Below the pieces are notes generated by a model. That model saw only the letters and a list, made by a program, of their open reading frames with translations, was not told where the DNA came from and did not search any database. Position numbers and translations under genes: made by a program. A stretch of 64,000 nt of DNA from Saprospiraceae bacterium (GTDB taxonomy: Bacteria > Bacteroidota > Bacteroidia > Chitinophagales > Saprospiraceae): assembly GCA_016720635.1 (NCBI GenBank), contig JADKKF010000024.1:124001-188000 (forward strand), read 5' to 3'. Positions 27,694 to 35,378 of the stretch are shown here, in pieces; positions within the stretch are counted from its first letter, which is position 1, and each line of letters begins with the position of its first letter.

Positions 27694-27799
27694 GGGCGTC
27701 CCCCTCATCTCGCCCTTTTGGTCGAGATCGGGTCGCGCACTTCGCCGCTTTGGTCCTTCGGACACTCGTCGAGACGAGTCGGCTCCGATCGCTGACGCA
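27694..27799 (+). repeat. Intergenic structured repeat, copy E
   Basis: GGGCGTCCCCCTCATCTCG, loop, CGAGATCGGGTCGCGCACTT, CGCCGCTTTGGTCC with TTCGGAC, CTCGTC/GACGAG hairpin, GGCTCCGATCGCTGACGCA. It follows gldH directly in the same orientation and shares long runs with copy D (CGCTTTGGTCCTTCGGAC). Confidence 0.72.
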
Positions 27800-27946
27800 C
27801 TTTCGTTTTTGAGTCCCTTTAATTTTTTTATTAGCCAATCTAATGTCACCTAATCCCTCAAATTCAAATATTTTTATAGAAAATTCATTTTTAAATTATA
27901 ATTTGTATATTTGTCAAACTACTTTACTTTTAAATCTATTTTTATT

Positions 27947-28312
27947 ATGAAACAAACTTATTTTATTCTAGGCTTAGTATTTACTTTATCTTGCAACAAA
28001 GACAACAAATGTGATAGCTCCCTCTTCAATGGTGAATGGAGGGGACCTAAATCTTGCCATTTAACCCAGAGTACCGTCACTGTGCGTTTAAGTTCCATTT
28101 CTTCATCGACGGTTAGGGTGAATGCACCAGGCATTGACGGTCTAGATGTCGAACGCTGTGGTTGTAAACTTTCCTTTGACAATACAGCCTTAGGGATCGG
28201 ACAAACCCTAGAAGGAAATCTTTCGTCTGATGGAACTAAACTCACTTTTACTCATACCCGAGAGGCTGTTCTTGGCTCGATTACAAAATGTACATACGAT
28301 TTGAATAAATAA
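27947..28312 (+). CDS. Small hypothetical lipoprotein
   Basis: A 121-residue lipoprotein from the ATG at 27947; the longer frame from TTG 27911 adds 12 residues ahead of the leader and is not likely. The leader MKQTYFILGLVFTLSC ends in a lipobox. The mature part has four further Cys and a beta pattern (LTQSTVTVRLSSISSSTVRV, LSFDNTALGIGQTLEGNLS, LTFTHTREAVLG), like a small lipocalin-type or beta-barrel domain. No family is recognised. Confidence 0.65.
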   Translation: MKQTYFILGLVFTLSCNKDNKCDSSLFNGEWRGPKSCHLTQSTVTVRLSSISSSTVRVNAPGIDGLDVERCGCKLSFDNTALGIGQTLEGNLSSDGTKLTFTHTREAVLGSITKCTYDLNK

Positions 28313-28423
28313 TATTAATAATTTTTGACAAGATTGTCACAAAAAATAATTTTATCTTTGTCATTATGATATGTACCAAATTCTTAAATAAAAAAATTAT
28401 TTAACATATTTAATAATAATATG

Positions 28424-28431
28424 TAACTTTG
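28424..28431 (+). promoter_or_regulatory. Candidate -7 element of nusB
   Basis: TAACTTTG matches TAnnTTTG 58 bp upstream of the nusB ATG. A second match, TATCTTTG at 28353-28360 with TTG 16 bp upstream of it, could be an alternative or earlier promoter. Confidence 0.35.
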
Positions 28432-28489
28432 CTAACGCAAATTTGCGCCCTTGAAAATTAGTCCGTTGAGTAATCGATTTAATTAACTT

Positions 28490-29404
28490 ATGCTAAGTAG
28501 AAGAAATATTAGAGTAAAAGTACTCCAAACCTTGTACGCTTGTATTAAAAATGAAGACTTACAAGTAAAATCTGCCATTGATCGATTCGATAAGGCGGTA
28601 CAAAATACTTTTGAAATCTACGTTTACAATCTTCAATTACTCGCCGACATCACCCAGTATGCAAAGGAAGAGGAAGATAAACGCAAAAATAAATTCATAG
28701 TTAATCCCGAAGACTTGACATTCAGTGCCAAATTGGCCACGAATCCTTGTACGGAATCACTGATTTCGAATCCTTCTCTAAAAGCGCTGGTAAAGTTTTA
28801 CAAAATCGAGGAGAAAATCAATGCAGATCTCTGTAAGAAAATCTATTTCGATTTTTCAAAGGAAGAAGTTTATAAAGAATACGTATATAACCAAGAAGGC
28901 AACCAAGCGCATATTGATATCTTATTAGCTCTATATAAATTCAGTCTAAAAGACGACCACTGCAACGAGATCATAGAGGATTTCTATGCCGCGTGGGAGG
29001 ACGATAAGTCCTTGGTCATGGGAGCAGTTAAGAAGACACTCAAAGATTTGCCATTGGCTGGAGATTTTCATGAGAAGCACAAACCTGATCCAGAAGCTGT
29101 GGATGAACTTGGCAAAAAACTATTGAAAACTTATGTAGAACACGAGAAATCATTCGAGAATCAAATCGCCAGCAATCTGGTCAATTGGGAGGTAGATCGA
29201 GTGGCTCAAATCGATATGCTTTTGATAAAGTTGGCTATGGCCGAATTCTTATACATCGACATCGTGCCAACCCATGTCACCCTCAATGAGTACATTGAAC
29301 TAGCCAAACTATACAGTCACGAAAAGAGCGCAGAATTCTTGAACGGAATATTGGACAAGCTTTGCAAGCAGCTCAAAGAAGCTGGAAAAATTACCAAAGA
29401 ATAA
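28490..29404 (+). CDS. nusB: Transcription antitermination factor NusB
   Basis: The 304-residue protein starts MLSRRNIRVKVLQTLYA, the RNA-binding first helices of NusB, and ends with the conserved NusB core: WEVDRVAQIDMLLIKLAMAEFLY, PTHVTLNEYIELAKLYSHEKSAEFLNGILDKL. The insertion of about 150 residues between these, compared with ~140 in E. coli NusB, is normal for Bacteroidota. It binds boxA RNA with NusE/S10 to support rRNA transcription. It stands alone here, with two -7-like promoter elements upstream. Confidence 0.92.
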   Translation: MLSRRNIRVKVLQTLYACIKNEDLQVKSAIDRFDKAVQNTFEIYVYNLQLLADITQYAKEEEDKRKNKFIVNPEDLTFSAKLATNPCTESLISNPSLKALVKFYKIEEKINADLCKKIYFDFSKEEVYKEYVYNQEGNQAHIDILLALYKFSLKDDHCNEIIEDFYAAWEDDKSLVMGAVKKTLKDLPLAGDFHEKHKPDPEAVDELGKKLLKTYVEHEKSFENQIASNLVNWEVDRVAQIDMLLIKLAMAEFLYIDIVPTHVTLNEYIELAKLYSHEKSAEFLNGILDKLCKQLKEAGKITKE

Positions 29405-29439
29405 TTCCAGCATCCTTATTAAATCTCTGTAGTTTATTA

Positions 29440-29946
29440 TTATTTCCTTTTGAAGTCAAAAGTGAACGAGTCAAGTTTTCCTTCCTCGTTTTTACCTACT
29501 AACTCAGCGATAAAATTGTCGTTTGACTTTTTGATGTATTTGATCTTTGTAGGAAATTTGTTAGAGGAGTTCTCAAATATCCACACATCAGATGAATTGG
29601 AACTCATCACAAAATTAGTTGCCATCAAAACGCTGTCCTTCATCATAATAGGAATGTAGAAAAGATTCCCTTTTTGCAATTCAATGGACAATTTTTCACT
29701 AGAAGTGGTTCCGTCAGGATTGACCATAGACCCCTCGCCTATCAGGACTGAGTCATTCATCTTTTGCCAAGATTCTCTAGCTGTTCCGAACTTTGTCGAT
29801 CCTTCCCATGATCCAACGAGCCATTGTAACTGTGAAAGGGCTTGATCTGGATTCCGTTTTGGATTTTTATCAGATTTGCAACTCACGGCAATACCTAGGA
29901 TTGTGATTGACAATGCAATTAGGGCAAGGATTTTATTTGATTTCAT
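29440..29946 (-). CDS. Hypothetical lipoprotein, DUF6265-like
   Basis: A 168-residue lipoprotein with leader MKSNKILALIALSITILGIAVSC. The mature part starts a lipocalin-like domain with LQWLVGSWEGSTKFGTARESW, as in DUF1579/DUF6265-type proteins, followed by beta strands ending TFDFKRK. These bind or sense unknown small ligands; the function is not known. It is convergent with nusB, and repeat copy F lies upstream of its start. Confidence 0.7.
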   Translation of the reverse strand: MKSNKILALIALSITILGIAVSCKSDKNPKRNPDQALSQLQWLVGSWEGSTKFGTARESWQKMNDSVLIGEGSMVNPDGTTSSEKLSIELQKGNLFYIPIMMKDSVLMATNFVMSSNSSDVWIFENSSNKFPTKIKYIKKSNDNFIAELVGKNEEGKLDSFTFDFKRK

Positions 29947-30000
29947 ATTTATATCTTTTTATATTTTTTTTAATGCAGTGGATTAGGGTTCTTATCAAAG

Positions 30001-30070
30001 GTGCGAGAGGGATAGTAGCTGCATCTCCTCGAGATGGTCCGTAGGACCGAAGCAGCGAATAGCCCGATTC
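30001..30070 (-). repeat. Intergenic structured repeat, copy F (short)
   Basis: On the minus strand: AATCGGGCTATTCGCTGCTT, CGGTCCTACGGACC hairpin, then GCAGCTACTATCCCTCTCGC. It lacks the 5' GGCGT arm but keeps the later modules. It lies downstream of the 30.1-kb gene in the same orientation. Confidence 0.55.
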
Positions 30071-30125
30071 CATTTTTTCATTAGTTAAAATTATTTGGTA
30101 AAAAATGGAACTCGCCATAAAAATA

Positions 30126-30551
30126 CTACATATAAGTGGATTGTTGCGGGTTCAATGGATTCGAATGATTAATGGGCCTATCGATCAGCTCGCCTTTGGT
30201 AATAAAATATTTGGTTTCCCCTAGGAATGGCAATTTCCAATATCTTTCTTTGTAATAAAGCTTAATGGGATATCCTTTGTCACTGGCCTTGTTGATGGCT
30301 TCTAAAACTTTAGATTCCTTATTCTCTACCGAAAAATAGAAAATATTGTTGCCAATACCACCACCATTCGCTTTAAGATAACCAAGGTCCAACTCTCCTT
30401 CGTAAGTTTTAAAAATCATGCCTTTCCTTGAAAATTTGGTGATGACCCCTACCCTATACCCATCGCTATATGTTGCATAATACGCCAAGGCACCCCAGGC
30501 GGCCACGATGATTATGATTAATATAGCAGAAATTGTTATTATTCTTCTCAT
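30126..30551 (-). CDS. Small single-pass membrane protein
   Basis: A 141-residue protein from the ATG at 30551; the frame's TTG six codons upstream is not needed. One N-terminal membrane segment (IITISAILIIIIVAAWGALAYY is split by no charge) is followed by a soluble part with YSDGYRVGVITKFSRKGMIFKTYEGELDLG and IKLYYKERYWKLPFLGETKYFITKG. Similar proteins in Bacteroidota are often mislabelled 6-phosphogluconate dehydrogenase; no such activity is seen. The function is unknown. It is divergent from bioF, 76 bp away. Confidence 0.7.
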   Translation of the reverse strand: MRRIITISAILIIIIVAAWGALAYYATYSDGYRVGVITKFSRKGMIFKTYEGELDLGYLKANGGGIGNNIFYFSVENKESKVLEAINKASDKGYPIKLYYKERYWKLPFLGETKYFITKGELIDRPINHSNPLNPQQSTYM

Positions 30552-30627
30552 TTTCGATATTTTGCACAAAAATAATAATAATAAAGGTAATAATTGAAGT
30601 TAATGCGGTAATTGCTACATTTGTTTG

Positions 30628-31737
30628 ATGAAATGGCTTGAAACAAGGCTGGAACAAAAACTAAATCAACGAAAAGAGCATGGCATACTGAGGCGACTGG
30701 TTGATCAAAAACCAGGGTTGATAGATTTCATCTCCAATGATTATCTAGGCATCGTCAAAAATCAGCTCTTAGTTAAATCTCAGGACAAAAACATACCACA
30801 GGGGGCTACTGGAGCTCGATTGTTAAGTGGGAATAGTCCTTGGCACGTAGATTTTGAGACTGCATGCGCCCATTTCTTTAAGTCAGATGCCGCACTTTAC
30901 TTTAACAGTGGTTACGATGCCAATATTGGAGTAATTTCATGCATCGCAGGACGAAACGAGCTCATTCTTTTTGATGAATACTGTCATGCATCCATCCTCG
31001 ATGGGATTAGGCTTTCACTAGCTCGCGCTATAAAATTCAAGCACAACAATGTCGAGGATTTGAGGTCATTGATAGAAGCAAACAAGGATATGGATATTTG
31101 GATCGTGGTAGAATCAGTCTATTCGATGGATGGAGATTTTGCTCCGCTGCTAGAAATAGTCCAGTTAAAAAAAGAATTTGACTGCGCCTTGATCGTGGAT
31201 GAAGCCCATAGTACGGGGATTTGGGGGCAAAATGGGTCAGGGCTTTGCGTAGAATGGGGCATAGAGCAGGAAGTGACTGCTCGGCTTATGACGTTTGGCA
31301 AAGCGGCAGGAAGTCATGGTGCTGTGGTGCTAGGAAGCAACTTATTGATTGAGTATCTGGTAAATTTTGCTAGGTCATTTGTTTTTTCCACGGCGGCATC
31401 ACCCAGGCATTTGGCGGATCTTTCGGCATTTTTTGGATTGGATTTGGAAGACCTCAGGAAGAGCTTATCTTCAAACATTGAGTACTTCTTGTTACAGGCG
31501 GAAAAGAATCAACTTAGAATAAAAAACGTCAGAAGCCCAATCCAGCAAATTATATTTGAGGATATCGAAAAATTAAAAATTGCAGAATCGAATTTAATCA
31601 ATTCGGGCATTTGGACCAAGGCGATTTATCCACCCACAGTACCCCAAGGCAAAGAACAATTAAGGATTTGCCTTCACTCCTTCAACACTTTTGAAGAGAT
31701 TGATTTATTAATAAAAACGGTAGCAAATAATGGCTAA
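30628..31737 (+). CDS. bioF: 8-amino-7-oxononanoate synthase
   Basis: A 369-residue PLP enzyme (EC 2.3.1.47) of biotin synthesis, joining pimeloyl-thioester and alanine. It shows LIDFISNDYLGI, GATGARLLSGNSPWHVDFE, YFNSGYDANIG, IVDEAHSTGIWGQNGSG and the PLP lysine in TFGKAAGSHGAVV. The start is the ATG at 30628. Its stop overlaps the bioD start by 8 bp, so bioF, bioD and bioA form one tight operon. A 2-oxoamine-synthase relative is the alternative, but the gene order settles the biotin role. Confidence 0.93.
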   Translation: MKWLETRLEQKLNQRKEHGILRRLVDQKPGLIDFISNDYLGIVKNQLLVKSQDKNIPQGATGARLLSGNSPWHVDFETACAHFFKSDAALYFNSGYDANIGVISCIAGRNELILFDEYCHASILDGIRLSLARAIKFKHNNVEDLRSLIEANKDMDIWIVVESVYSMDGDFAPLLEIVQLKKEFDCALIVDEAHSTGIWGQNGSGLCVEWGIEQEVTARLMTFGKAAGSHGAVVLGSNLLIEYLVNFARSFVFSTAASPRHLADLSAFFGLDLEDLRKSLSSNIEYFLLQAEKNQLRIKNVRSPIQQIIFEDIEKLKIAESNLINSGIWTKAIYPPTVPQGKEQLRICLHSFNTFEEIDLLIKTVANNG

Positions 31738-32338
31738 TCATGAAAATATAATGGTTGTTGGAATTCATACAGAAGTCGGAAAAACGATGGTATCCACTGC
31801 CTTATGCTTGGCATGGAAGATGGACTATTGGAAGCCATTTCAGACTGGCTCTATTATCGACGACGACACGTACACGGTTAAATCCATCGTGCAAAAAGCC
31901 TTGCCTGACTGGAAATACTACGAGCCATTGATTAGATATCCCGACCCTGTGTCACCACATATCGCACTTGAAAAAAGTAAGGCCTCAATAGACCCTAAGA
32001 CAGTTTCTATCCCTCAATCTGAGAATTTACTCTTAGAGAGTGCTGGTGGTCTTATGTCGCCTATATCGAAGGATTACACTTTTGCAGACTTTGCTCAAGA
32101 ACGAAAAATCCCACTCGTTTTGGTGATTAAACACTATTTAGGAAGCATTAATCACAGTTTGTTATGTTTGGATTATATCTACCACCACGATTTGCCCTTT
32201 AAAGGAATCGTATGGAATGGGGAAACAAACATAGATTCCGAAAATGTGATTATTAAGCGATATAACCCTCCCGTCATAGGTAGTTTGTTCCATATCGTAA
32301 ATACATACGATCATCAGGCCTACAAAATCCACAAATAA
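31730..32338 (+). CDS. bioD: Dethiobiotin synthetase
   Basis: A 202-residue ATPase (EC 6.3.3.3) that closes the ureido ring of dethiobiotin. The P-loop is GIHTEVGKT, close to the canonical GTDTEVGKT, with YWKPFQTGS, SPHIALEKS and LLLESAGGLMSPIS following as in BioD. Slightly shorter than E. coli BioD (225). Overlaps bioF by 8 bp and precedes bioA by 2 bp. Confidence 0.92.
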   Translation: MANHENIMVVGIHTEVGKTMVSTALCLAWKMDYWKPFQTGSIIDDDTYTVKSIVQKALPDWKYYEPLIRYPDPVSPHIALEKSKASIDPKTVSIPQSENLLLESAGGLMSPISKDYTFADFAQERKIPLVLVIKHYLGSINHSLLCLDYIYHHDLPFKGIVWNGETNIDSENVIIKRYNPPVIGSLFHIVNTYDHQAYKIHK

Positions 32339-32340
32339 TC

Positions 32341-33597
32341 ATGAATGCCAACAATCATATTTGGTTTCCATATACGCAAATGGCGAATGCTCCAGCCCCA
32401 CTAAAGGTCATAAAAGGGGAAGGATTGTACTTATATCTTGAAGACGGGAGGAAGATTATTGATGGGATATCGTCTTGGTGGACCTGTCTCCACGGGCATT
32501 GTCACCCCCGACTGATGGAAGCACTGAAAAAACAAACGACAAAGCTTGACCACGTAATATTTGCTGGCTTCACGCATGAGCCAGCAGAGGATTTGGCATC
32601 AGAATTAGTAAAAATCGCTCCTTGGAACGACGCAAAAGTATTCTATTCAGATAATGGCTCTACAGCGGTGGAGATTGCCATAAAAATGGCCATTCAATAT
32701 CAAATAAACACTGGAAATGAGCATAAAACAAAAATTGCAACTCTGAAAGGAGGCTTTCATGGAGAAACATTTGGATCTATGGCATTGGCTGGAAAAGATG
32801 GATTTTTTAAGCCATTTAAGAAATATTTATTTGAGGTGGTCGAGTTGGATGTTTTTTCAGACGATTTTGAAAAACAGCTCGAAGAAGCTTTCTCCGATGG
32901 AGACATCGCAGCATTCATCTACGAGCCTCTACTGATGGGGACCAGTGGAATGCGCATTTATCCCGCTTCAAAAATAAACCAAATCATCGATAATTGCCAA
33001 AAGCATGGAGCCTTGGCGATCGCCGATGAAGTATTGACAGGATTTGGCCGTACAGGCAGTTTAATGGCCTCAGATCAAGTGGAATTGAAGCCCGACATCA
33101 TTTGTCTCGCCAAGGGATTAACGGGCGGTGTGATGCCCCTAGCAGTTACCTTGGCCACACCATTTGTTTATCAGGCATTCCTTGGAAAAGATCTATCCAA
33201 TGCCCTATTACATGGACACTCCTATACAGCCAATCCCCTTTCTTGCGCAGTAGCCTTGGAGAATTTGAAGATTATGCAAACGCCCGAAGCTTTGTCCAGA
33301 ATTCAAAATATCAGTGCTTACCATCGAAAATTTGCCCCTAAAATCCAAGCGAAATTTGGTGAGAGAATTCATGTGCGATTCGTAGGTACTGTGATGGCCA
33401 TTGAACTACAAGGAATCGAAGGATCCTATTTTAACCCAATTCGAACCAAGATTTACGATTATTTTTTAGCCAATGGCATATTGATGCGACCTTTGGGGAA
33501 TGTATTTTACTTACTACCACCCTATTGCATATCGACAGAAGAATTAGATTTCGTTTATGAAAAAATCATATCGTTTTTGCATGCGCATGTGGAGTGA
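32341..33597 (+). CDS. bioA: Adenosylmethionine-8-amino-7-oxononanoate aminotransferase
   Basis: A 418-residue class III PLP aminotransferase (EC 2.6.1.62). It shows IWFPYTQM, the BioA-type start, DGISSWWTCLHGHCHP, YSDNGSTAVEIAIKMA, GGFHGETFGSMAL, the PLP Asp in IADEVLTGFGRTG and the Schiff-base Lys in CLAKGLTGGVMPLA, then HGHSYTANPLSCA. It makes 7,8-diaminononanoate from KAPA and SAM. It is the last gene of bioFDA. bioB and the bioC/H functions are not in this window. Confidence 0.94.
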   Translation: MNANNHIWFPYTQMANAPAPLKVIKGEGLYLYLEDGRKIIDGISSWWTCLHGHCHPRLMEALKKQTTKLDHVIFAGFTHEPAEDLASELVKIAPWNDAKVFYSDNGSTAVEIAIKMAIQYQINTGNEHKTKIATLKGGFHGETFGSMALAGKDGFFKPFKKYLFEVVELDVFSDDFEKQLEEAFSDGDIAAFIYEPLLMGTSGMRIYPASKINQIIDNCQKHGALAIADEVLTGFGRTGSLMASDQVELKPDIICLAKGLTGGVMPLAVTLATPFVYQAFLGKDLSNALLHGHSYTANPLSCAVALENLKIMQTPEALSRIQNISAYHRKFAPKIQAKFGERIHVRFVGTVMAIELQGIEGSYFNPIRTKIYDYFLANGILMRPLGNVFYLLPPYCISTEELDFVYEKIISFLHAHVE

Positions 33598-33632
33598 AAT
33601 AAAAACATTATATTTGAATTTAAATTGGATAT

Positions 33633-33863
33633 ATGACAAAGGAAGCTATAATAGAACGAACAGTTAAAATTATTAATCAACTCCCAGATTCAAAGGCTGA
33701 AGTAATTTCAGAATTTGCTGATTTTGTTATCAAGCAGTATGAAGAACAAAAACTAACTGAAGAAATACAAAATTTCATTTCCAAAAGTCAATCTTTTGAT
33801 TTTTTGAACAGTGAAGAGGAGATTTATTCAGAAAAAGATCTCAAAAAGCTATTTAGTGAATAA
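33633..33863 (+). CDS. Antitoxin, DUF2281-like
   Basis: A 76-residue protein with N-terminal helix-strand motif KEAIIERTVKIINQLPDSK and EVISEFADFVIKQYEEQKL, the pattern of the short DUF2281/MazE-like antitoxins, and an acidic C-terminal tail (SEEEIYSEKDLKKLFSE) fit to bind a toxin. Its stop overlaps the GTG start of the MazF-like gene (GTGAATAA), typical coupling of type II pairs. The pair lies just behind the biotin operon and is probably independent of it. Confidence 0.8.
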   Translation: MTKEAIIERTVKIINQLPDSKAEVISEFADFVIKQYEEQKLTEEIQNFISKSQSFDFLNSEEEIYSEKDLKKLFSE

Positions 33864-34173
33864 AGGCGATATTATTTTGGTTTCCTACCCATTTACGAAT
33901 TTGGTTGGAAGTAAATTTCGTCCAGCCGTAGTTCTATATGATACTAATTTAGACTTTACTGCTTGTTTTATTACTACTCAAATTGAAAAAAAAGAAACAT
34001 CTGATATTTTGGTAGTCGCCAATGAATCCAATGGATTAAAAATGGATTCTTTAATTCGAACAAGTAAAATTGCAACTATCGATAAGCATCTTGCCAAAGG
34101 GCTACTAGGCAAGCTGAATGAATTAGAAATCCAACAGTTAAATACCCAACTTAAAAAGCTCCTTCACCTGTAG
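33856..34173 (+). CDS. MazF/PemK-family endoribonuclease toxin
   Basis: A 105-residue toxin from the GTG at 33856. The beginning VNKGDIILVSYPFTNLVGSKFRPAVVL is the MazF/PemK signature; CFITTQIEKKE and SLIRTSKIATIDKHLAKGLLGKL complete the fold. These toxins cleave mRNA at short motifs when freed from the antitoxin. An ATG at 33811 opens the same frame earlier but lies within the antitoxin gene, and the overlap with the antitoxin stop argues for GTG. An inverted repeat (TCCACAAATT...AATTTGTGGA, 34207-34247) follows. Confidence 0.82.
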   Translation: MNKGDIILVSYPFTNLVGSKFRPAVVLYDTNLDFTACFITTQIEKKETSDILVVANESNGLKMDSLIRTSKIATIDKHLAKGLLGKLNELEIQQLNTQLKKLLHL

Positions 34174-34276
34174 ATTGAATTATTAGACAGTCTATGTACT
34201 TTGATATCCACAAATTGTAATTGTTAAGTGTTTGTCTAATTTGTGGAAATTAGCGGTAAAGCTGAAAGTTCCCATC

Positions 34277-34406
34277 ATTTAACGGTTTCATTATGGCTTG
34301 TGGCGGTTTCGAAGTAATTTCCTGTCCACCGAAACGAAAGCCCACACCAAAGCGAAAACCTAACGGACAGCCTTTCACCCGCCATAAGCTATATTCTGAG
34401 TTAGGC
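34277..34406 (-). repeat. attC-like inverted repeat (integron-cassette type)
   Basis: On the minus strand the element begins GCCTAAC (fits RYYYAAC) and ends GTTAAAT (fits GTTRRRY), 130 nt apart. Inside these ends TTATGGCGG near the start can pair with the CCGCC and GCCATAA segments near the end. It starts 14 bp downstream of the stop of the lipoprotein gene 34420-34956 in the same orientation, the position of attC in a gene cassette. No integrase gene is in this window. Long imperfect arms make this a candidate only. Confidence 0.4.
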
Positions 34407-34419
34407 CCAATGTTATTTT

Positions 34420-34956
34420 TTATTCTTCAATTAATTCAAATAATTCTGTTCTCTTGATTTCCTTTCCGTCAAAGCGGAAAAAGGTATAAAGCGAAAAAGT
34501 AGAGTCTTTTATTATTCTCCGATTAAAGACTTTAGTATAAAAGTCAACTGTGTCCTTGTCGGTGTACTCAACTGAAATTCCAAGTGAGTTCATTTTCTTA
34601 AGCATCATTGAGTTATACCACATCAAGTCGTCCGCTGCTGTATAAAAATTGTCTTCTCCGTCAATTTTCTTTAGTTGTTCAATTTCTAAGGAGTCCATTT
34701 GAATAACTACTACTGTTTTTCCATTCAATTTCAATCTTTTGTGACTTGGTCCATTAGAAAATTGCAATATTATTTTTTCCTGTTGCTTTTTCGTAACTGT
34801 TGGATCACTTATTACATTCCGAGCTTTTACGTTTTCAGCAGTTGACAATTCAGAAGGCTGCTGAATAGGATTTTTGTCGATAGACTCTTTCTTTTCAGTC
34901 TCTTGCCCACAAGCTGAAATGAGTACGACTAATGTCAATGTGAGGAGTCTGTTCAT
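34420..34956 (-). CDS. Hypothetical lipoprotein, possible cassette gene
   Basis: A 178-residue lipoprotein from the ATG at 34956, with leader MNRLLTLTLVVLISAC ending in a lipobox; 13 residues of frame upstream are not part of it. The mature part is Lys/Glu-rich at first, then mixed (KRLKLNGKTVVVIQMDSLE, FYTKVFNRRIIKDSTFSLYTF). No family is recognised. It is followed at once by an attC-like element, and ATTAGGC, one base off GTTRRRY, lies 20 bp upstream of the start (34976-34982), so the gene may have moved in as an integron-type cassette. Confidence 0.65.
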   Translation of the reverse strand: MNRLLTLTLVVLISACGQETEKKESIDKNPIQQPSELSTAENVKARNVISDPTVTKKQQEKIILQFSNGPSHKRLKLNGKTVVVIQMDSLEIEQLKKIDGEDNFYTAADDLMWYNSMMLKKMNSLGISVEYTDKDTVDFYTKVFNRRIIKDSTFSLYTFFRFDGKEIKRTELFELIEE

Positions 34957-35111
34957 TGTCTTTTTTACATTTTGCCTAATATTTGCTGGTTGCAACTATA
35001 GCAATATACAAACATTTTTAAATATTGATATTATATTTATGTATGCATCTATTTATGCTACCCTCTTCACTTTTCACTTAAAGGCCATATTTTCAAGTAA
35101 GCCACAAAAAC

Positions 35112-35140
35112 AAAAAAAGCTCCCTAATTTCTTAAGGAGC
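35112..35140 (-). terminator. Terminator of tRNA-Asp
   Basis: On the minus strand GGCTCC TTAAGAAATTA GGGAGC folds back and is followed by seven T. It begins 10 bp after the tRNA. Confidence 0.7.
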
Positions 35141-35149
35141 CTCTTTTTG

Positions 35150-35223
35150 CGGACCGGACGGGACTCGAACCCGCGACCTCCGCCGTGACAGGGCGGCATT
35201 CTAACCAACTGAACTACCGATCC
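35150..35223 (-). tRNA. tRNA-Asp (GTC)
   Basis: On the minus strand GGATCGG pairs with CCGGTCC as the acceptor stem. The anticodon arm CCGCC-CTGTCAC-GGCGG has anticodon GTC, and the T arm is GCGGG-TTCGAGT-CCCGT. No CCA is encoded. Length 74 nt with discriminator G. Confidence 0.95.
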
Positions 35224-35331
35224 GTTTGCGTTAGCGGTTGCAAATATAGAGTTTCCATTTAATATCACAAATTTTTTAGATAAAAAAATCAAAAAAAAAA
35301 ATTATACAGCGTTTTCTTACAGTTATGGTTG

Positions 35332-35339
35332 TACTTTTG
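35332..35339 (+). promoter_or_regulatory. Candidate -7 element of accA
   Basis: TACTTTTG fits TAnnTTTG and lies 39 bp upstream of the accA ATG. Confidence 0.4.
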
Positions 35340-35378
35340 TATGTTAAATTAATCTTCAAAGACCAAGAAAAATAGACT

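Noticed and set aside
27571..27849. Arg-rich minus-strand frames over the 3' end of gldH
   Set aside because: They are shadows of gldH and repeat copy E.
30126..30551. 6-phosphogluconate dehydrogenase label for the small membrane protein
   Set aside because: It is 141 residues with a membrane anchor and has no NADP-binding loop or dehydrogenase motif.
34207..34247. Inverted repeat TCCACAAATT/AATTTGTGGA as a terminator or DnaA-box pair
   Set aside because: No T-tract follows and the match to DnaA boxes is partial; left as an unexplained hairpin after the toxin gene.
35074..35292. 72-residue minus-strand frame
   Set aside because: It runs through the tRNA-Asp gene and its terminator.
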